A stretch of 35,492 bases of DNA from an uncultured Oscillospiraceae bacterium. GTDB taxonomy: Bacteria > Bacillota_A > Clostridia > Oscillospirales > Oscillospiraceae. Both the position numbers and the translations under genes were made by a program. This document shows positions 17,629 through 26,501 of the stretch, in pieces; position 1 is the stretch's first letter; each line of letters opens with the position of its first letter. Location of the stretch: assembly GCA_900754605.1 (NCBI GenBank), contig CAAEDK010000110.1, positions 1 to 35,492 of the forward strand. The letters are read 5' to 3'. Below the pieces are notes generated by a model, which saw only the letters and a list, made by a program, of their open reading frames with translations, made no database searches and had not been told where the DNA came from.

Positions 17629-19011
17629 TTGGATAAAATTACATTTCTTGGCGCAGGCAGTACCGTCTTTGCAAAAAATGTTTTAGGCGACTGCATTACG
17701 ACGGATGCTATGCGCGAGTTTGAGTATGCGCTCTATGACATTGACCATCAGCGGTTGGAAGAGTCCTATATGATGCTTTCTAATATTAACCGGAACTCTA
17801 ACGACGGAAAGGCTAAGGTCGTCAAATATGCAGACCGGCTGGATGCTTTACGTGGAGCAAAATACGTCATTAACTGCATTCAAGTGGGAGGATATGACCC
17901 CTGTACGATTACAGACTTTGAAATTCCCAAAAAATATGGACTGCGCCAGACGATCGGAGATACGCACGGCATCGGTGGAATGTTCCGGGCACTGCGCACC
18001 ATCCCTGTAATGTTGGACTTTGCGAAAGACATGGAGAAGGTCTGTCCTGATGCACTCTTCATCAATTATACAAACCCCATGTCCATGCTATGCTTGGCGA
18101 TGTTCCGAGCCAGTTCTGTCAATACAGTTGGTCTGTGCCACTCCCACCAGGCCTGTGTACCTGAACTCCTCGCCGAGCTTGGCATGCCCTGGGACGGCGT
18201 TTCTTACAAGATTTCGGGCATCAACCACATGGCCTGGCTATTAGAGATTAGCCGCAACGGCGAGGATCTCTATCCCATCATCCGCAAGCGTGCCCAGGAG
18301 GGACCAATTTACGCCCCCACGCTTGCATTGCGTGAGTTACATCCTGAGTATGCGGACAGAATTCCGTCAGTGGCCGAGCAGTTTACTCCTGATAATCATC
18401 ATGATATGGTTCGCTTCGAAATCATGAAGCAGTTCGGCTACTTCGTCACAGAATCCAGCGAGCACAGCAGCGAATATTACCCCTGGTTCATCAAAAAGGA
18501 CCATCCTGAGCTTATCGACCGCTTTCACATCCCGCTGGATGAGTACCCCCGCCGTTGCCGCGATCAGATTGCGCGGTGGAAGCAGCAGGCCGAGCATCTG
18601 GTCCACAATGAGAACCTGACCCACACAAGGAGCAGCGAGTACGCCGCCGGCATCATCGAGGCACTGGAGACCGGCAGAACCTTTGGATTTGCTGGTAACG
18701 TTCTCAATACTGGGCTTATTGACAACCTGCCCTTCGATGCCTGTGTGGAAGTCTCCTGTATGGTAAACGAGGGTCATCTCTCCCCCTGCCACATGGGGCC
18801 GCTTCCCAATCAGCTCGCCGCGCTGAATCGGCGGCAGATCGAGGTGCACCAGCTCACCGTAGATGCCGCTCTCACCAGGAAGAAGGAGTACATCTATCAG
18901 GCCGCCATGCTGGACCCCCATGCCGGGAGCGAACTGACCATCGATGAGATCCGCAGCCTTGTGGACGACCTCATACAGGCCCACGGCGACTGGTTGCCGG
19001 AGTATCATTAA
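17629..19011 (+). CDS. melA: GH4 family NAD/Mn-dependent glycosidase (alpha-galactosidase MelA-like)
   Basis: The 460-aa protein starts at a TTG preceded by AGGAGG at 8 nt spacing. ITFLGAGSTVF at the N-terminus is the Rossmann NAD-binding loop. GLCHSHQ (Cys170) and GINHMAWL (His200) are the GH4 metal-binding residues, and the CHS form is typical of alpha-galactosidase-type members. These enzymes oxidise C3 of the sugar using NAD+ with Mn2+ and cleave by elimination. There is no signal peptide, so it acts in the cytoplasm. It lies between the secreted GH36 enzyme and a GPH symporter. It could therefore hydrolyse imported alpha-galactosides or alpha-galactosaminides. Substrate cannot be fixed from sequence: alpha-galacturonidase or alpha-glucosidase remain possible. 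Confidence 0.85.
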   Translation: MDKITFLGAGSTVFAKNVLGDCITTDAMREFEYALYDIDHQRLEESYMMLSNINRNSNDGKAKVVKYADRLDALRGAKYVINCIQVGGYDPCTITDFEIPKKYGLRQTIGDTHGIGGMFRALRTIPVMLDFAKDMEKVCPDALFINYTNPMSMLCLAMFRASSVNTVGLCHSHQACVPELLAELGMPWDGVSYKISGINHMAWLLEISRNGEDLYPIIRKRAQEGPIYAPTLALRELHPEYADRIPSVAEQFTPDNHHDMVRFEIMKQFGYFVTESSEHSSEYYPWFIKKDHPELIDRFHIPLDEYPRRCRDQIARWKQQAEHLVHNENLTHTRSSEYAAGIIEALETGRTFGFAGNVLNTGLIDNLPFDACVEVSCMVNEGHLSPCHMGPLPNQLAALNRRQIEVHQLTVDAALTRKKEYIYQAAMLDPHAGSELTIDEIRSLVDDLIQAHGDWLPEYH

Positions 19012-19098
19012 ATAAATGCAAGAGCCACAGGGACCCATGCCAAGGTTATTCGCGCTTGCCCCGCAACTCGTTGAGGAAGAAACAAGGAGGGAAATTTT

Positions 19099-20490
19099 GT
19101 GTCTACCGAAGTCGTTAAGGAAGCTAAATTAGAGGAAGAACCAAGGCAATGTACCAAGAAGGAAAAGCTCGGCCACGCAATTGGTGTACTCGGGCATGAT
19201 TCTATGTATACCTTGTGGTCTACCTGGACTACTCCGTTTTTAACGGATATTCTAAAGCTGCCCGCCGGCTTCCTAGCGTTCCTTTTTGGTGGGGCTCGAT
19301 TCTTTGACGCCTTTACCGATATCTCTATGGGTATCATTGCAGACCGTACTAGGAGTAAGTGGGGCCGGTTTCGCCCGTGGCTTCTCCGCTCAGGTCCTCT
19401 TATGGGGATCTGTTTAGCACTCTCTTTCTTTAAGCCCGATATCGGCACCATCGGACTGTGCATTTTTGCAGGTATTATGTATATCATCACAGGCAGTATT
19501 GTGTTTACCTCTGTGGATATACCATTCTGGAGCTTGCCTGCGGCAATGACCAGCAATACGAAAGAGCGCTCGGAAATTGTTGGCTTCACTACCACCGCGT
19601 CCAATACCATTACTGGAATTATTGGATTAGTGATGCCAATGGCACTGGCCTTCTTTGGCGAATTTAACTGGTATGTTTACTTTTTCCTTGCACTTGCTGT
19701 TGCCGTCTGGGGTGTGACCATGTACCTGATTTCCTTCAAGTTGGTACGGGAGCATGTGGTACCAGACGACAGTGAGAAGTTTGAGCTCAAACTGGCACTA
19801 AAAAATATTTTTCAAAACAAGCCCTTGCTCCTGATCCAAATCTCAAATATCTTTTGCCTGCTAGGTATGATGCTGAAAGGCTATCTCAATTATTATTATT
19901 GTGTATATAACTGGGGCAGCCTGGGTTATATGACTGTGCTGAACTTGATTAATCTGGTTGGTATGGTTGTAGGCGCATTGATCTTCACCTTTCTCTCTCA
20001 GCATATTGGGAAAAAGAATTGCATGTTTCTCTTTGCCGGGCTCATGACAATATCCAGCCTCGTTCTCTACTTTGCCGGGTATCATAACGCTATTGTACTT
20101 TTTGCCACATCTTCTGTCTCAACTGTATGCGTTGGAGCTGTCATGGTCTGTGTCAACGCGATGATGATGGATACAATTGAGTATGGCGAATGGAAAACCG
20201 GCCAGCGCAATGAAGCTATGATTACCTCTACCCGTTGCTTCGTGACCAAGTGTGTCATGGCAGTCGCAGGTATCGCTGTTGCCGCTGTAATCGGTCTGAC
20301 TGGCTACATTCCCCAAGAGACCGTACAGCCGGTGAACGTATTAAATTCTTTCCACTTTGTATATACGCTAGTCAGTGCTGGAATTATAATCCTTGCAGTT
20401 GTCCCCATGCTGTTCTATAAGCTGACCGAGAAGCGCCACGCTGAGATCATGGAGGAGTTGGCCGCCCGCAAAGCCAGCAAGACCCAATGA
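19099..20490 (+). CDS. GPH-family (MelB-like) glycoside/sugar:cation symporter
   Basis: The 463-aa protein starts at GTG with GGAGG 8 nt upstream. It has about 12 hydrophobic segments and the GPH signature near the N-terminus: GHDSMYTLWSTWTTPFLTD, then GGARFFDAFTDISMGIIADRTRSKWGRFRPW, where the Asp residues of helix II and the R-x-K-W-G-R-x-R-P loop are typical of MelB. A MDTIEYGEWKTGQRNEA segment occurs in the C-terminal half, as in family relatives. It probably imports the mono- or disaccharide freed by the extracellular enzymes using Na+ or H+. Galactosamine is the inferred substrate from context, alpha-galactosides the alternative. It is the only transporter in the locus; no PTS or ABC sugar importer is seen. 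Confidence 0.88.
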   Translation: MSTEVVKEAKLEEEPRQCTKKEKLGHAIGVLGHDSMYTLWSTWTTPFLTDILKLPAGFLAFLFGGARFFDAFTDISMGIIADRTRSKWGRFRPWLLRSGPLMGICLALSFFKPDIGTIGLCIFAGIMYIITGSIVFTSVDIPFWSLPAAMTSNTKERSEIVGFTTTASNTITGIIGLVMPMALAFFGEFNWYVYFFLALAVAVWGVTMYLISFKLVREHVVPDDSEKFELKLALKNIFQNKPLLLIQISNIFCLLGMMLKGYLNYYYCVYNWGSLGYMTVLNLINLVGMVVGALIFTFLSQHIGKKNCMFLFAGLMTISSLVLYFAGYHNAIVLFATSSVSTVCVGAVMVCVNAMMMDTIEYGEWKTGQRNEAMITSTRCFVTKCVMAVAGIAVAAVIGLTGYIPQETVQPVNVLNSFHFVYTLVSAGIIILAVVPMLFYKLTEKRHAEIMEELAARKASKTQ

Positions 20491-20534
20491 AGAAGTTCTT
20501 AAATTTTATCGTCTGAAAACAGAACGTGCCAATG

Positions 20535-20563
20535 GGGCACCCGGCGGCTATCGCCGGGTGCCC
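20535..20563 (+). promoter_or_regulatory. Strong GC hairpin between transporter and aldolase genes
   Basis: A perfect 12-bp stem, GGGCACCCGGCG and CGCCGGGTGCCC with a GCTAT loop, is followed by TCTGTGC and no T tract. It probably stabilises or processes the mRNA or modulates expression of gatZ, rather than terminating transcription fully. Confidence 0.6.
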
Positions 20564-20588
20564 TCTGTGCAAAAGGAAAGGGGAAGCT

Positions 20589-21911
20589 ATGACCAATCTA
20601 CAAATTCAAAATCCGATTTCTGAACTCTTGCAAAAGCGCGGACAGAATCGTGAAATGGGCCTCTATTCTTGCTGCAGTGCCAACGAGTATGTAATTCGGG
20701 CGGCCCTTCGCCGGGCCAAGGACCGTGATACGGTGGTGCTGGTAGAGGCGACTGCAAATCAAGTGAACCAGAACGGCGGCTATACCGGTATGACCCCGGT
20801 AGCGTTCCGGGCGTTTCTGAACCGTTTAGCTGAAGAGGAAAATTTCCCGATTGACAAACTGTTCTGCGGCGGCGACCACCTGGGTCCGCTGACCTGGACC
20901 CATCTTCCCGAGGCTGAGGCAATGAAAAACGCAGGGGAACTGATCCGCTCCTATGTACTGGCTGGCTTTTCCAAAATACATATTGATACCAGCATGTGCC
21001 TGGCGGACGACGCTCCCAATGAGCGGTTATCGGATGTTGTGATCGCCCACCGCGGCGCCCAACTCTGCCGTATCGCCGAGGAAGCTTTTGCCCAATACAG
21101 TGCGTGGCACCCGGAAGCCCCTGCGCCGGTCTATATCATCGGCAGTGAGGTGCCCATCCCAGGCGGCGCCCAGGAAAATGAGGACAGCGTAACCGTAACC
21201 GCGCCGGAGGACTGCGAAGCCACGCTGTCCACGTTCCAGGCGGCGTTCTGCTCCAATCATTTGGAGGCGGCATGGGAGCGTGTGGTTGCCATTGTGGTGC
21301 AGCCCGGGGTGGAATTTGCCGACGAAAGCGTGATCGAATATGACCGGACGGCCGCCCACAGCCTGACGGAGCATTTAAAGCGGCACCCCAACCTGGTCTT
21401 TGAAGGACATTCCACGGATTATCAGCCGCGGCAATGCCTTCGAAAGATGGTAGAGGACGGGATCGCCATTCTCAAGGTCGGACCAGCTCTGACCTTCGCC
21501 CTCCGGGAAGGACTGTTTGCCCTGGAGCAGATCGAACGGGAATTGTATGGGATGATGGATTTCCCGTGTTCCCATTTTCGTGAGATCCTGGAGCAAGTCA
21601 TGCTGGAGGACCAGGGCCAGTGGGCCAAATATTATCATGGCTCTATGCCGGAGAAGCGGTACGCCCGGGCCTTCAGCTACTCAGACCGGGCCCGGTATTA
21701 CCTGACCAACAGCAAGGTGCAGGGTGCGCTCCGCCTCCTGCTGGATAATTTGAACACAGCAGGCATCCCAATGGCCCTGATCAGCCAGTATATGCCAGTC
21801 CAATACGCCAGAGTCCATGTGGGTATATTGCCTCCCAAGGCTGAAGACCTCCTGATGGACCGTGTGGGGGACTGCATCGACGACTATCTCTATGCGGTAC
21901 TCAGGGACTGA
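20589..21911 (+). CDS. kbaZ: D-tagatose-1,6-bisphosphate aldolase accessory subunit GatZ/KbaZ
   Basis: The 440-aa protein matches the GatZ/KbaZ family: GLYSCCSANEYVIRAALRRA, VLVEATANQVNQNGGYTGM, LFCGGDHLGPLTW, KIHIDTSMCLADD and FEGHSTDYQ. GatZ/KbaZ has a TIM-barrel fold but is required mainly to activate and stabilise the catalytic subunit GatY/KbaY, which follows 52 nt downstream. The ATG at 20589 is chosen because AAAGGGGAAG lies just upstream. A longer frame from 20526 would run through the 20535-20563 hairpin and has no ribosome binding site. The role is the last step of galactosamine or galactitol breakdown, cleaving tagatose-1,6-bisphosphate to DHAP and glyceraldehyde-3-P. GatZ and KbaZ cannot be told apart here; AgaS nearby favours the Kba name. 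Confidence 0.88.
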   Translation: MTNLQIQNPISELLQKRGQNREMGLYSCCSANEYVIRAALRRAKDRDTVVLVEATANQVNQNGGYTGMTPVAFRAFLNRLAEEENFPIDKLFCGGDHLGPLTWTHLPEAEAMKNAGELIRSYVLAGFSKIHIDTSMCLADDAPNERLSDVVIAHRGAQLCRIAEEAFAQYSAWHPEAPAPVYIIGSEVPIPGGAQENEDSVTVTAPEDCEATLSTFQAAFCSNHLEAAWERVVAIVVQPGVEFADESVIEYDRTAAHSLTEHLKRHPNLVFEGHSTDYQPRQCLRKMVEDGIAILKVGPALTFALREGLFALEQIERELYGMMDFPCSHFREILEQVMLEDQGQWAKYYHGSMPEKRYARAFSYSDRARYYLTNSKVQGALRLLLDNLNTAGIPMALISQYMPVQYARVHVGILPPKAEDLLMDRVGDCIDDYLYAVLRD

Positions 21912-21963
21912 AGCAAATCTGGAGAAAGCAAAGCCTTGAATACGGAAAGGGTGGAAATATTAT

Positions 21964-22836
21964 ATGGCACTGGTAAACAGCAGAGGACTTTTGAGGGATG
22001 CCCGTGCAAACGGTTATGCGGTAGGCGCGTTCAATGTAGAAAACATGGAGATGATGCAGGCTGTCATCGCGGCGGCGGAGGCCGAGCACGCGCCGGTCAT
22101 ACTTCAGACGACGCCATCCACATTAAAATACGCGGAGCCAGCAGTCTTCGCGGCCATGGCCCGTGCTATGGCCGGTAAGGCGTCTGTGCCAGTGGCTATG
22201 CACCTGGATCACGGAGACCGGTTTGGACTATGTCAGCAGGCCGCGTCAGACGGTTATACCTCCCTGATGATCGACGGCTCTAAACTGCCGCTGGACGAAA
22301 ATATCGCCCTGGCCCGCAGAGTGGTGGAGATGGCAAGCGGGATGTCTTCCCGGCCTTGTGTGGAAGCGGAGCTGGGGAAACTGGGCGGTAAGGAGGATGA
22401 TCTGGAGGTCAAGCCAGGTGAGGATCTTTACACAGATCCAGGCGAGGCGGCCCGTTTCGTCCGGGAAACGGGAATCGACTCTTTAGCCGTAGCCATTGGG
22501 ACCGCACATGGTTTCTACAAGGGCAAGCCCAGGCTGGCCTTTGAGCGGCTGACTCAGATCCGGGAAGCGGTAGATATCCCCCTGGTGCTCCATGGCTCCT
22601 CCGGTGTCCCGGACGAAGATGTGCAGCGTGCGGTATCCATGGGTGTGTGTAAGGTCAACTTCGCCACGGAGCTTCGGGCCGCCTATACCCAGGCGGTACG
22701 GGACTGTCTGGCTCATGACGCCGCGCTCTACGATCCCAAGAAATATGGGGGCCCCGCGCGGGAGGCCGTCATCTCTCTAGTGCGGCATCGTATAAAAATT
22801 TGCGCTGGTAAAGTTGGCTTGATTGCTCCCTTGTAA
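21964..22836 (+). CDS. kbaY: Class II ketose-bisphosphate aldolase, catalytic subunit GatY/KbaY
   Basis: The 290-aa protein is a zinc-dependent class II aldolase. HLDHGD supplies the catalytic Asp82 and zinc ligand His83. AIGTAHGFYKG supplies His182 and LHGSSGVPD supplies His210, at the positions expected of KbaY. VNFATELR closes the phosphate-binding region. It follows GatZ/KbaZ, so the pair should form tagatose-1,6-bisphosphate aldolase; fructose-bisphosphate aldolase activity is the alternative for the subunit alone. The last residues (AGKVGLIAPL) run a little beyond the usual ICGCAGKA-like end. No clear terminator follows, so transcription may continue into the Mn-catalase gene. No tagatose-6-P kinase lies in the window and must be supplied elsewhere, for example by a phosphofructokinase. 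Confidence 0.9.
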   Translation: MALVNSRGLLRDARANGYAVGAFNVENMEMMQAVIAAAEAEHAPVILQTTPSTLKYAEPAVFAAMARAMAGKASVPVAMHLDHGDRFGLCQQAASDGYTSLMIDGSKLPLDENIALARRVVEMASGMSSRPCVEAELGKLGGKEDDLEVKPGEDLYTDPGEAARFVRETGIDSLAVAIGTAHGFYKGKPRLAFERLTQIREAVDIPLVLHGSSGVPDEDVQRAVSMGVCKVNFATELRAAYTQAVRDCLAHDAALYDPKKYGGPAREAVISLVRHRIKICAGKVGLIAPL

Positions 22837-22990
22837 ATATATATGACCTTTCTTTCCTAATGCGTATCGTATTCTTTTGGTGGTAAAGGTATTTCAATCT
22901 GCCGCCTGTATCATGCAAAACGAACAGAGCCCGCATAGCTTTTCTAAATTGCGGAAAGCTAAACACAACCAATCGGAAGGGGTGATATGC

Positions 22991-23656
22991 TTGTTCAAGC
23001 ACGAAAAACAACTGTTTCATCCAGTAGAAGTGGAGCAGCCCAATCCTCAGTATGCCGCACTATTGCAGGAGCAGCTCGGCGGCGGCAACGGCGAGCTAAA
23101 AGCTGCCATGCAATATATGTCCCAGAGTTTCCGCATCAGAAACCCCAAGATCAAGGATCTGTTTATGGATATCGCGGCGGAGGAGCTGAGCCACATGGAA
23201 ATGGTAGCTCAGACCATCAATCTGCTCAACGGTCATGACGTGGAGGCAGACAAGGTCCAGGCAGGCGAGATCGAAACACATGTTCTGCTTGGTTTGAATC
23301 CCGGTCTCATCAACGCCTCCGGCTATTCCTGGACAGCAGACTATGTCACTGTCACTGGAGATCTCTGCGCGGATCTGCTGAGCAATATTGCCTCCGAGCA
23401 GCGGGCCAAGGTAGTATACGAATACCTCTACCGCCAGATTGAGGACAAAAAGGTACGGGAAACCATCGACTTCCTGCTCAACCGTGAGGAGGCGCACAAC
23501 CAAATGTTCCGGGATGCCTTTAATGAGGTGCAGGACAGCGGCTCCAATCAGGACTTCGGTACGACTAAGGCGGCAAAGATGTATTTCTCCCTGTCCAACC
23601 CCGGCCCCAATGCATTTGCGGGAAATGAAGTATCCGCGCCCAAGTTTGCAAAATAA
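22991..23656 (+). CDS. Manganese catalase family protein (CotJC-like)
   Basis: From the TTG at 22991 the protein is 221 aa (MFKHEKQLFHPVEVE). AAGGGG lies 8 nt upstream, and the longer frame upstream has no conserved residues. The ferritin-like four-helix fold is indicated by GGGNGELKAAMQYMSQS, DIAAEELSHMEMV with the ExxH dimanganese ligands, and a second pair, IASEQRAKVVYEYLY and NREEAHNQMF. Family members break down hydrogen peroxide with a di-Mn centre, and some (CotJC) are spore-coat proteins. The short length and start resemble CotJC, but cotJA and cotJB are not next to it. It is probably a separate stress or sporulation gene rather than part of the sugar pathway. A bidirectional terminator follows. 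Confidence 0.88.
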   Translation: MFKHEKQLFHPVEVEQPNPQYAALLQEQLGGGNGELKAAMQYMSQSFRIRNPKIKDLFMDIAAEELSHMEMVAQTINLLNGHDVEADKVQAGEIETHVLLGLNPGLINASGYSWTADYVTVTGDLCADLLSNIASEQRAKVVYEYLYRQIEDKKVRETIDFLLNREEAHNQMFRDAFNEVQDSGSNQDFGTTKAAKMYFSLSNPGPNAFAGNEVSAPKFAK

Positions 23657-23770
23657 AAAGCGGCAGGGGCCGTGTGGTCAAGAGTTCTTCTGCTTTATAA
23701 ACCATCCTTTCCCTCAAGCCTTTGCTCCGCAGGGTCCTAATGGGTGCATTTTTATCATAGGCCAAAACAA

Positions 23771-23797
23771 GAGCCGACTTGTCAAACAAGTCGGCTC
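23771..23797. terminator. Bidirectional terminator between Mn-catalase and ABC permease genes
   Basis: A perfect 12-bp stem, GAGCCGACTTGT with ACAAGTCGGCTC around CAA, is followed by TCGTTTTAT on the plus strand and by TTGTTTTGG on the minus strand. It lies between converging genes. Confidence 0.85.
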
Positions 23798-23822
23798 TCG
23801 TTTTATATCCTGCGCCCGTTTG

Positions 23823-26489
23823 TCATTCCGCCTCCCGCAGGCGCTCCACCACGGTGTGCCGGGCGATGGAGCGGTAGGTCAGCAGGGGGATCACCAACCC
23901 CAGGACCACGAAGATGGGGAAAATAAGCAGGATGGGCGCCAGGGTGAAACGGTAGGTGAAGAACCAGAACAGGCTGTTCACGGCGGTACCCAGCAGCGGC
24001 CCCATGACCACGGTGAGGAGCAGGGAGGCCAGCACGGCCGCCAGGGTGTAGAGGAGGCCCTCCAGCACCAGCATCTTCTTGAGCTGCCCGCCGGTCATAC
24101 CGATGGACTGGAGCACGGCGAACTCCCGCCGGCGGGTGATGATGCCGGTGAGCACGGCGTTGAAGAAGTTGAGCACGCCCACCAGGCCCACGATGAAGCT
24201 CAGCGCCCCGCCCAGCATCAGGAACATCCCCCGGAAGCCCTCAAACTCTGCGGCGTAGGTGGCCTTGCTCTCGTAATCGAGCTGGGGGTTGACGTTCTCC
24301 GTGTAGTCCCGGAGAAAGCCCTCCATATCCGCCGTCGCGCCGTCGTCCACGTCAAAGGCGTAGTACATGATATCCGCCGTGCCGGTGTCCTGGAGGAAGG
24401 TCTGGTCGTTGAGGATAAACTCGTCGGCCCCGTAATAGCGGTAGCTCAGGGCGGTGGGGACGCTGACCAGGGCTGCCACCTCATACTCGAGGTCCCGGTA
24501 CCTCACCGCCCGGGCGGCAAAGGGCGCGCCCTCCGGAATGTCCTCCTCTCCGCCGTACACCTCGCCGGTGTTGGGGTTGTAGTACTCGTACTCCTCCACG
24601 TGCCGCAGTGTAATTTTATCCCCAAGGCGGGCCCAGTGGCTGTCCATCCGCGGGCTGCCGTAGTCGTCCTCGGAGTACACAGCGGCCACGTACCGCCCGC
24701 CCGGCTCGTAGAGCTTGGAGATATCCCCCTCCAGCACGGTCAGGCGGTCCAGGGCAAACCGCTCCATACCGTAGAGCTGGGCCCGGTCGGCCAGCAGGCC
24801 GTCCTCCGTGCGGTCCATGCCGGACACCATCTGATCCAGGGTTTCCGCGTCGTTCCACCGGCCCCACACCGAGCGGTAGTACTCCTCGGTGATGAACTCC
24901 TCCACCGGGGAGGTGCAGCCGTAGGTGCGGCCGCCGGCCGTGATGCCGCCCCGGGCCTCCACCTCTTCCACCGCGTTCTCCGGCAGGGCCATGTCCGGGT
25001 TGAATACCTCCCCGCCGGTCTGGAAGTGTCCGGCATCGGCCAGGATAAAGTCGCTGGCCGTAAAGGCGGCGATATACTTATCCATGTCGAAGCCCTTGGC
25101 GAAGGTGACCGTCATGGTGAGCAACACCACCGCCAGACACATGGAGAGCACGGTGACCACCGTCTTGCCCCGGTTCCGGCCCAGGTTGGCCCAGGCCATG
25201 GAGAGCAGGGAGACCCCCTTCCCCGCCCGCTTCCCGGCCTTCCTGCGGGTTTTGCTCCCCTCGGTGTAGCGCACCGCCTCAACAGGGGACACCTTTGCCG
25301 CCATCCGGCCCGGCTTGCGGCAGGACAGGAGCACCGTCACCAGGGCGAACAGGGCGGAGGCCGCAAAGAGGACGGGGTTGACGGACACAACATTGGTCAC
25401 GCCGTTCAGCCGGCCGATCACCGCCGGGGTGAGACCCGCCCCCACCAGCCAGCCCAGCAGCAGCCCCACCGGGATCCCCGCCAGGGAGAGGGCCAGGGCC
25501 TGGTAGCGGATGATGCGCCGGAGCTGGCGGCCGGTGGTGCCGATGGTCTTGAGCAGGCCGTAGAAGCGGATGTCGTTGGTGACGGAGATCTGGAACACGT
25601 TGTAGATGACCAGATAGCCGGTAAAGAGGATGAGCAGCAGCACGGCGGCAATGGCGGCCACCACCTGGACGTCCAATCCGCTGGCGAGCTGGGCGCCGGT
25701 GTAGCCCCAGTTGACGCCGGAGCGAATATAGTACTCCCCGGCGGCGTCCTCGCTCTGGAACCCGTGGCCGGCCAGAATCTGCTCCATGTCCCGCTCGATG
25801 TGGGCCGAGCCGCTCTTGAGCATCACGTCCAGGTTCCAGGCGCCGGTCATGCCGTCCTCCGGGGCGTTGGGGTTCACCCCCGCCTCGTCCAGCAGGGCGT
25901 CCACCCGGCTCTCCGGGATGAGCACGTGGTTGGCTACGATGGCCTCGTCGTACTCCCACCAGCCGGAGAGGGTGAAGGTCTGAGTGGTCTCATGCCCGTC
26001 CACATCAAAGGTGAGGGTGAACCGGGCCCCCAGCTCCGGCTCCACGCCCAGCAGCTCCAGCACGTGGGTGTCGGTGGCCGCCTCGTCGGTGCCCTCCCGG
26101 GGCAGGCGGCCCTCCGCCGGGTCGCAGTACATCCAGTGGGCATCGTTGGCGTCGGCGTAGCTCACCTCCACGTGGGCTTTGTTGAAAGGGTCCTGAGTCG
26201 GCATACCCACGAACCGCCGCAGGCCGGTCTGCCCAATCAGGGGGTCGTCCTTCAGCGCCTCGTACTGCGCTTCGGTCAGGTATCTGAAGCCGCCGTGGGA
26301 GTAGCCGCCCACCTGCCGGAAGTTGTTCTGCTGGAATCCGTCGTTGATGGACAGGGCGATGGTGAACAGGGAGGTAAAGAGCACCGTGGTCAGCGCAATG
26401 GCCAGCACCGCGATGAGGTTGCGGGTGCGGCTGGCCCGCAGGCTCCGCCGGGCCAGGGTGCGCACACACTTGCGGTTGGAGACGTTCAT
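23823..26489 (-). CDS. FtsX-like ABC transporter permease
   Basis: The 888-aa membrane protein has one N-terminal membrane segment (IAVLAIALTTVLFTSLFTIAL, about residues 26-46), a large extracytoplasmic MacB-PCD-type domain, and a cluster of membrane segments beginning with VVAAIAAVLLLILFTGYLVIY and forming a first FtsX domain. Another single segment (TVVTVLSMCLAVVLLTMTV) leads to a second large external domain and a final FtsX domain (LGGALSFIVGLVGVLNFFNAVL to the C-terminus). The duplicated FtsX arrangement in one chain is usual for Gram-positive exporters, unlike the four-segment MacB. It starts 12 nt after the ATPase gene. With the adjacent two-component system it is a plausible peptide or antimicrobial export or sensing module; the substrate is unknown. 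Base composition is very GC-rich. Confidence 0.88.
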   Translation of the reverse strand: MNVSNRKCVRTLARRSLRASRTRNLIAVLAIALTTVLFTSLFTIALSINDGFQQNNFRQVGGYSHGGFRYLTEAQYEALKDDPLIGQTGLRRFVGMPTQDPFNKAHVEVSYADANDAHWMYCDPAEGRLPREGTDEAATDTHVLELLGVEPELGARFTLTFDVDGHETTQTFTLSGWWEYDEAIVANHVLIPESRVDALLDEAGVNPNAPEDGMTGAWNLDVMLKSGSAHIERDMEQILAGHGFQSEDAAGEYYIRSGVNWGYTGAQLASGLDVQVVAAIAAVLLLILFTGYLVIYNVFQISVTNDIRFYGLLKTIGTTGRQLRRIIRYQALALSLAGIPVGLLLGWLVGAGLTPAVIGRLNGVTNVVSVNPVLFAASALFALVTVLLSCRKPGRMAAKVSPVEAVRYTEGSKTRRKAGKRAGKGVSLLSMAWANLGRNRGKTVVTVLSMCLAVVLLTMTVTFAKGFDMDKYIAAFTASDFILADAGHFQTGGEVFNPDMALPENAVEEVEARGGITAGGRTYGCTSPVEEFITEEYYRSVWGRWNDAETLDQMVSGMDRTEDGLLADRAQLYGMERFALDRLTVLEGDISKLYEPGGRYVAAVYSEDDYGSPRMDSHWARLGDKITLRHVEEYEYYNPNTGEVYGGEEDIPEGAPFAARAVRYRDLEYEVAALVSVPTALSYRYYGADEFILNDQTFLQDTGTADIMYYAFDVDDGATADMEGFLRDYTENVNPQLDYESKATYAAEFEGFRGMFLMLGGALSFIVGLVGVLNFFNAVLTGIITRRREFAVLQSIGMTGGQLKKMLVLEGLLYTLAAVLASLLLTVVMGPLLGTAVNSLFWFFTYRFTLAPILLIFPIFVVLGLVIPLLTYRSIARHTVVERLREAE

Positions 26490-26501
26490 ACCCTCGCCCC
26501 C

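Noticed and set aside
20526..20588. Longer N-terminus for the GatZ/KbaZ gene
   Set aside because: The extension runs through a perfect hairpin, has no ribosome binding site and is not conserved-looking; the ATG at 20589 has a good one.
22937..22960. Imperfect hairpin upstream of the Mn-catalase gene as terminator of the GalN operon
   Set aside because: The stem is short (about 6-8 bp) and no T tract follows, so termination is not supported.
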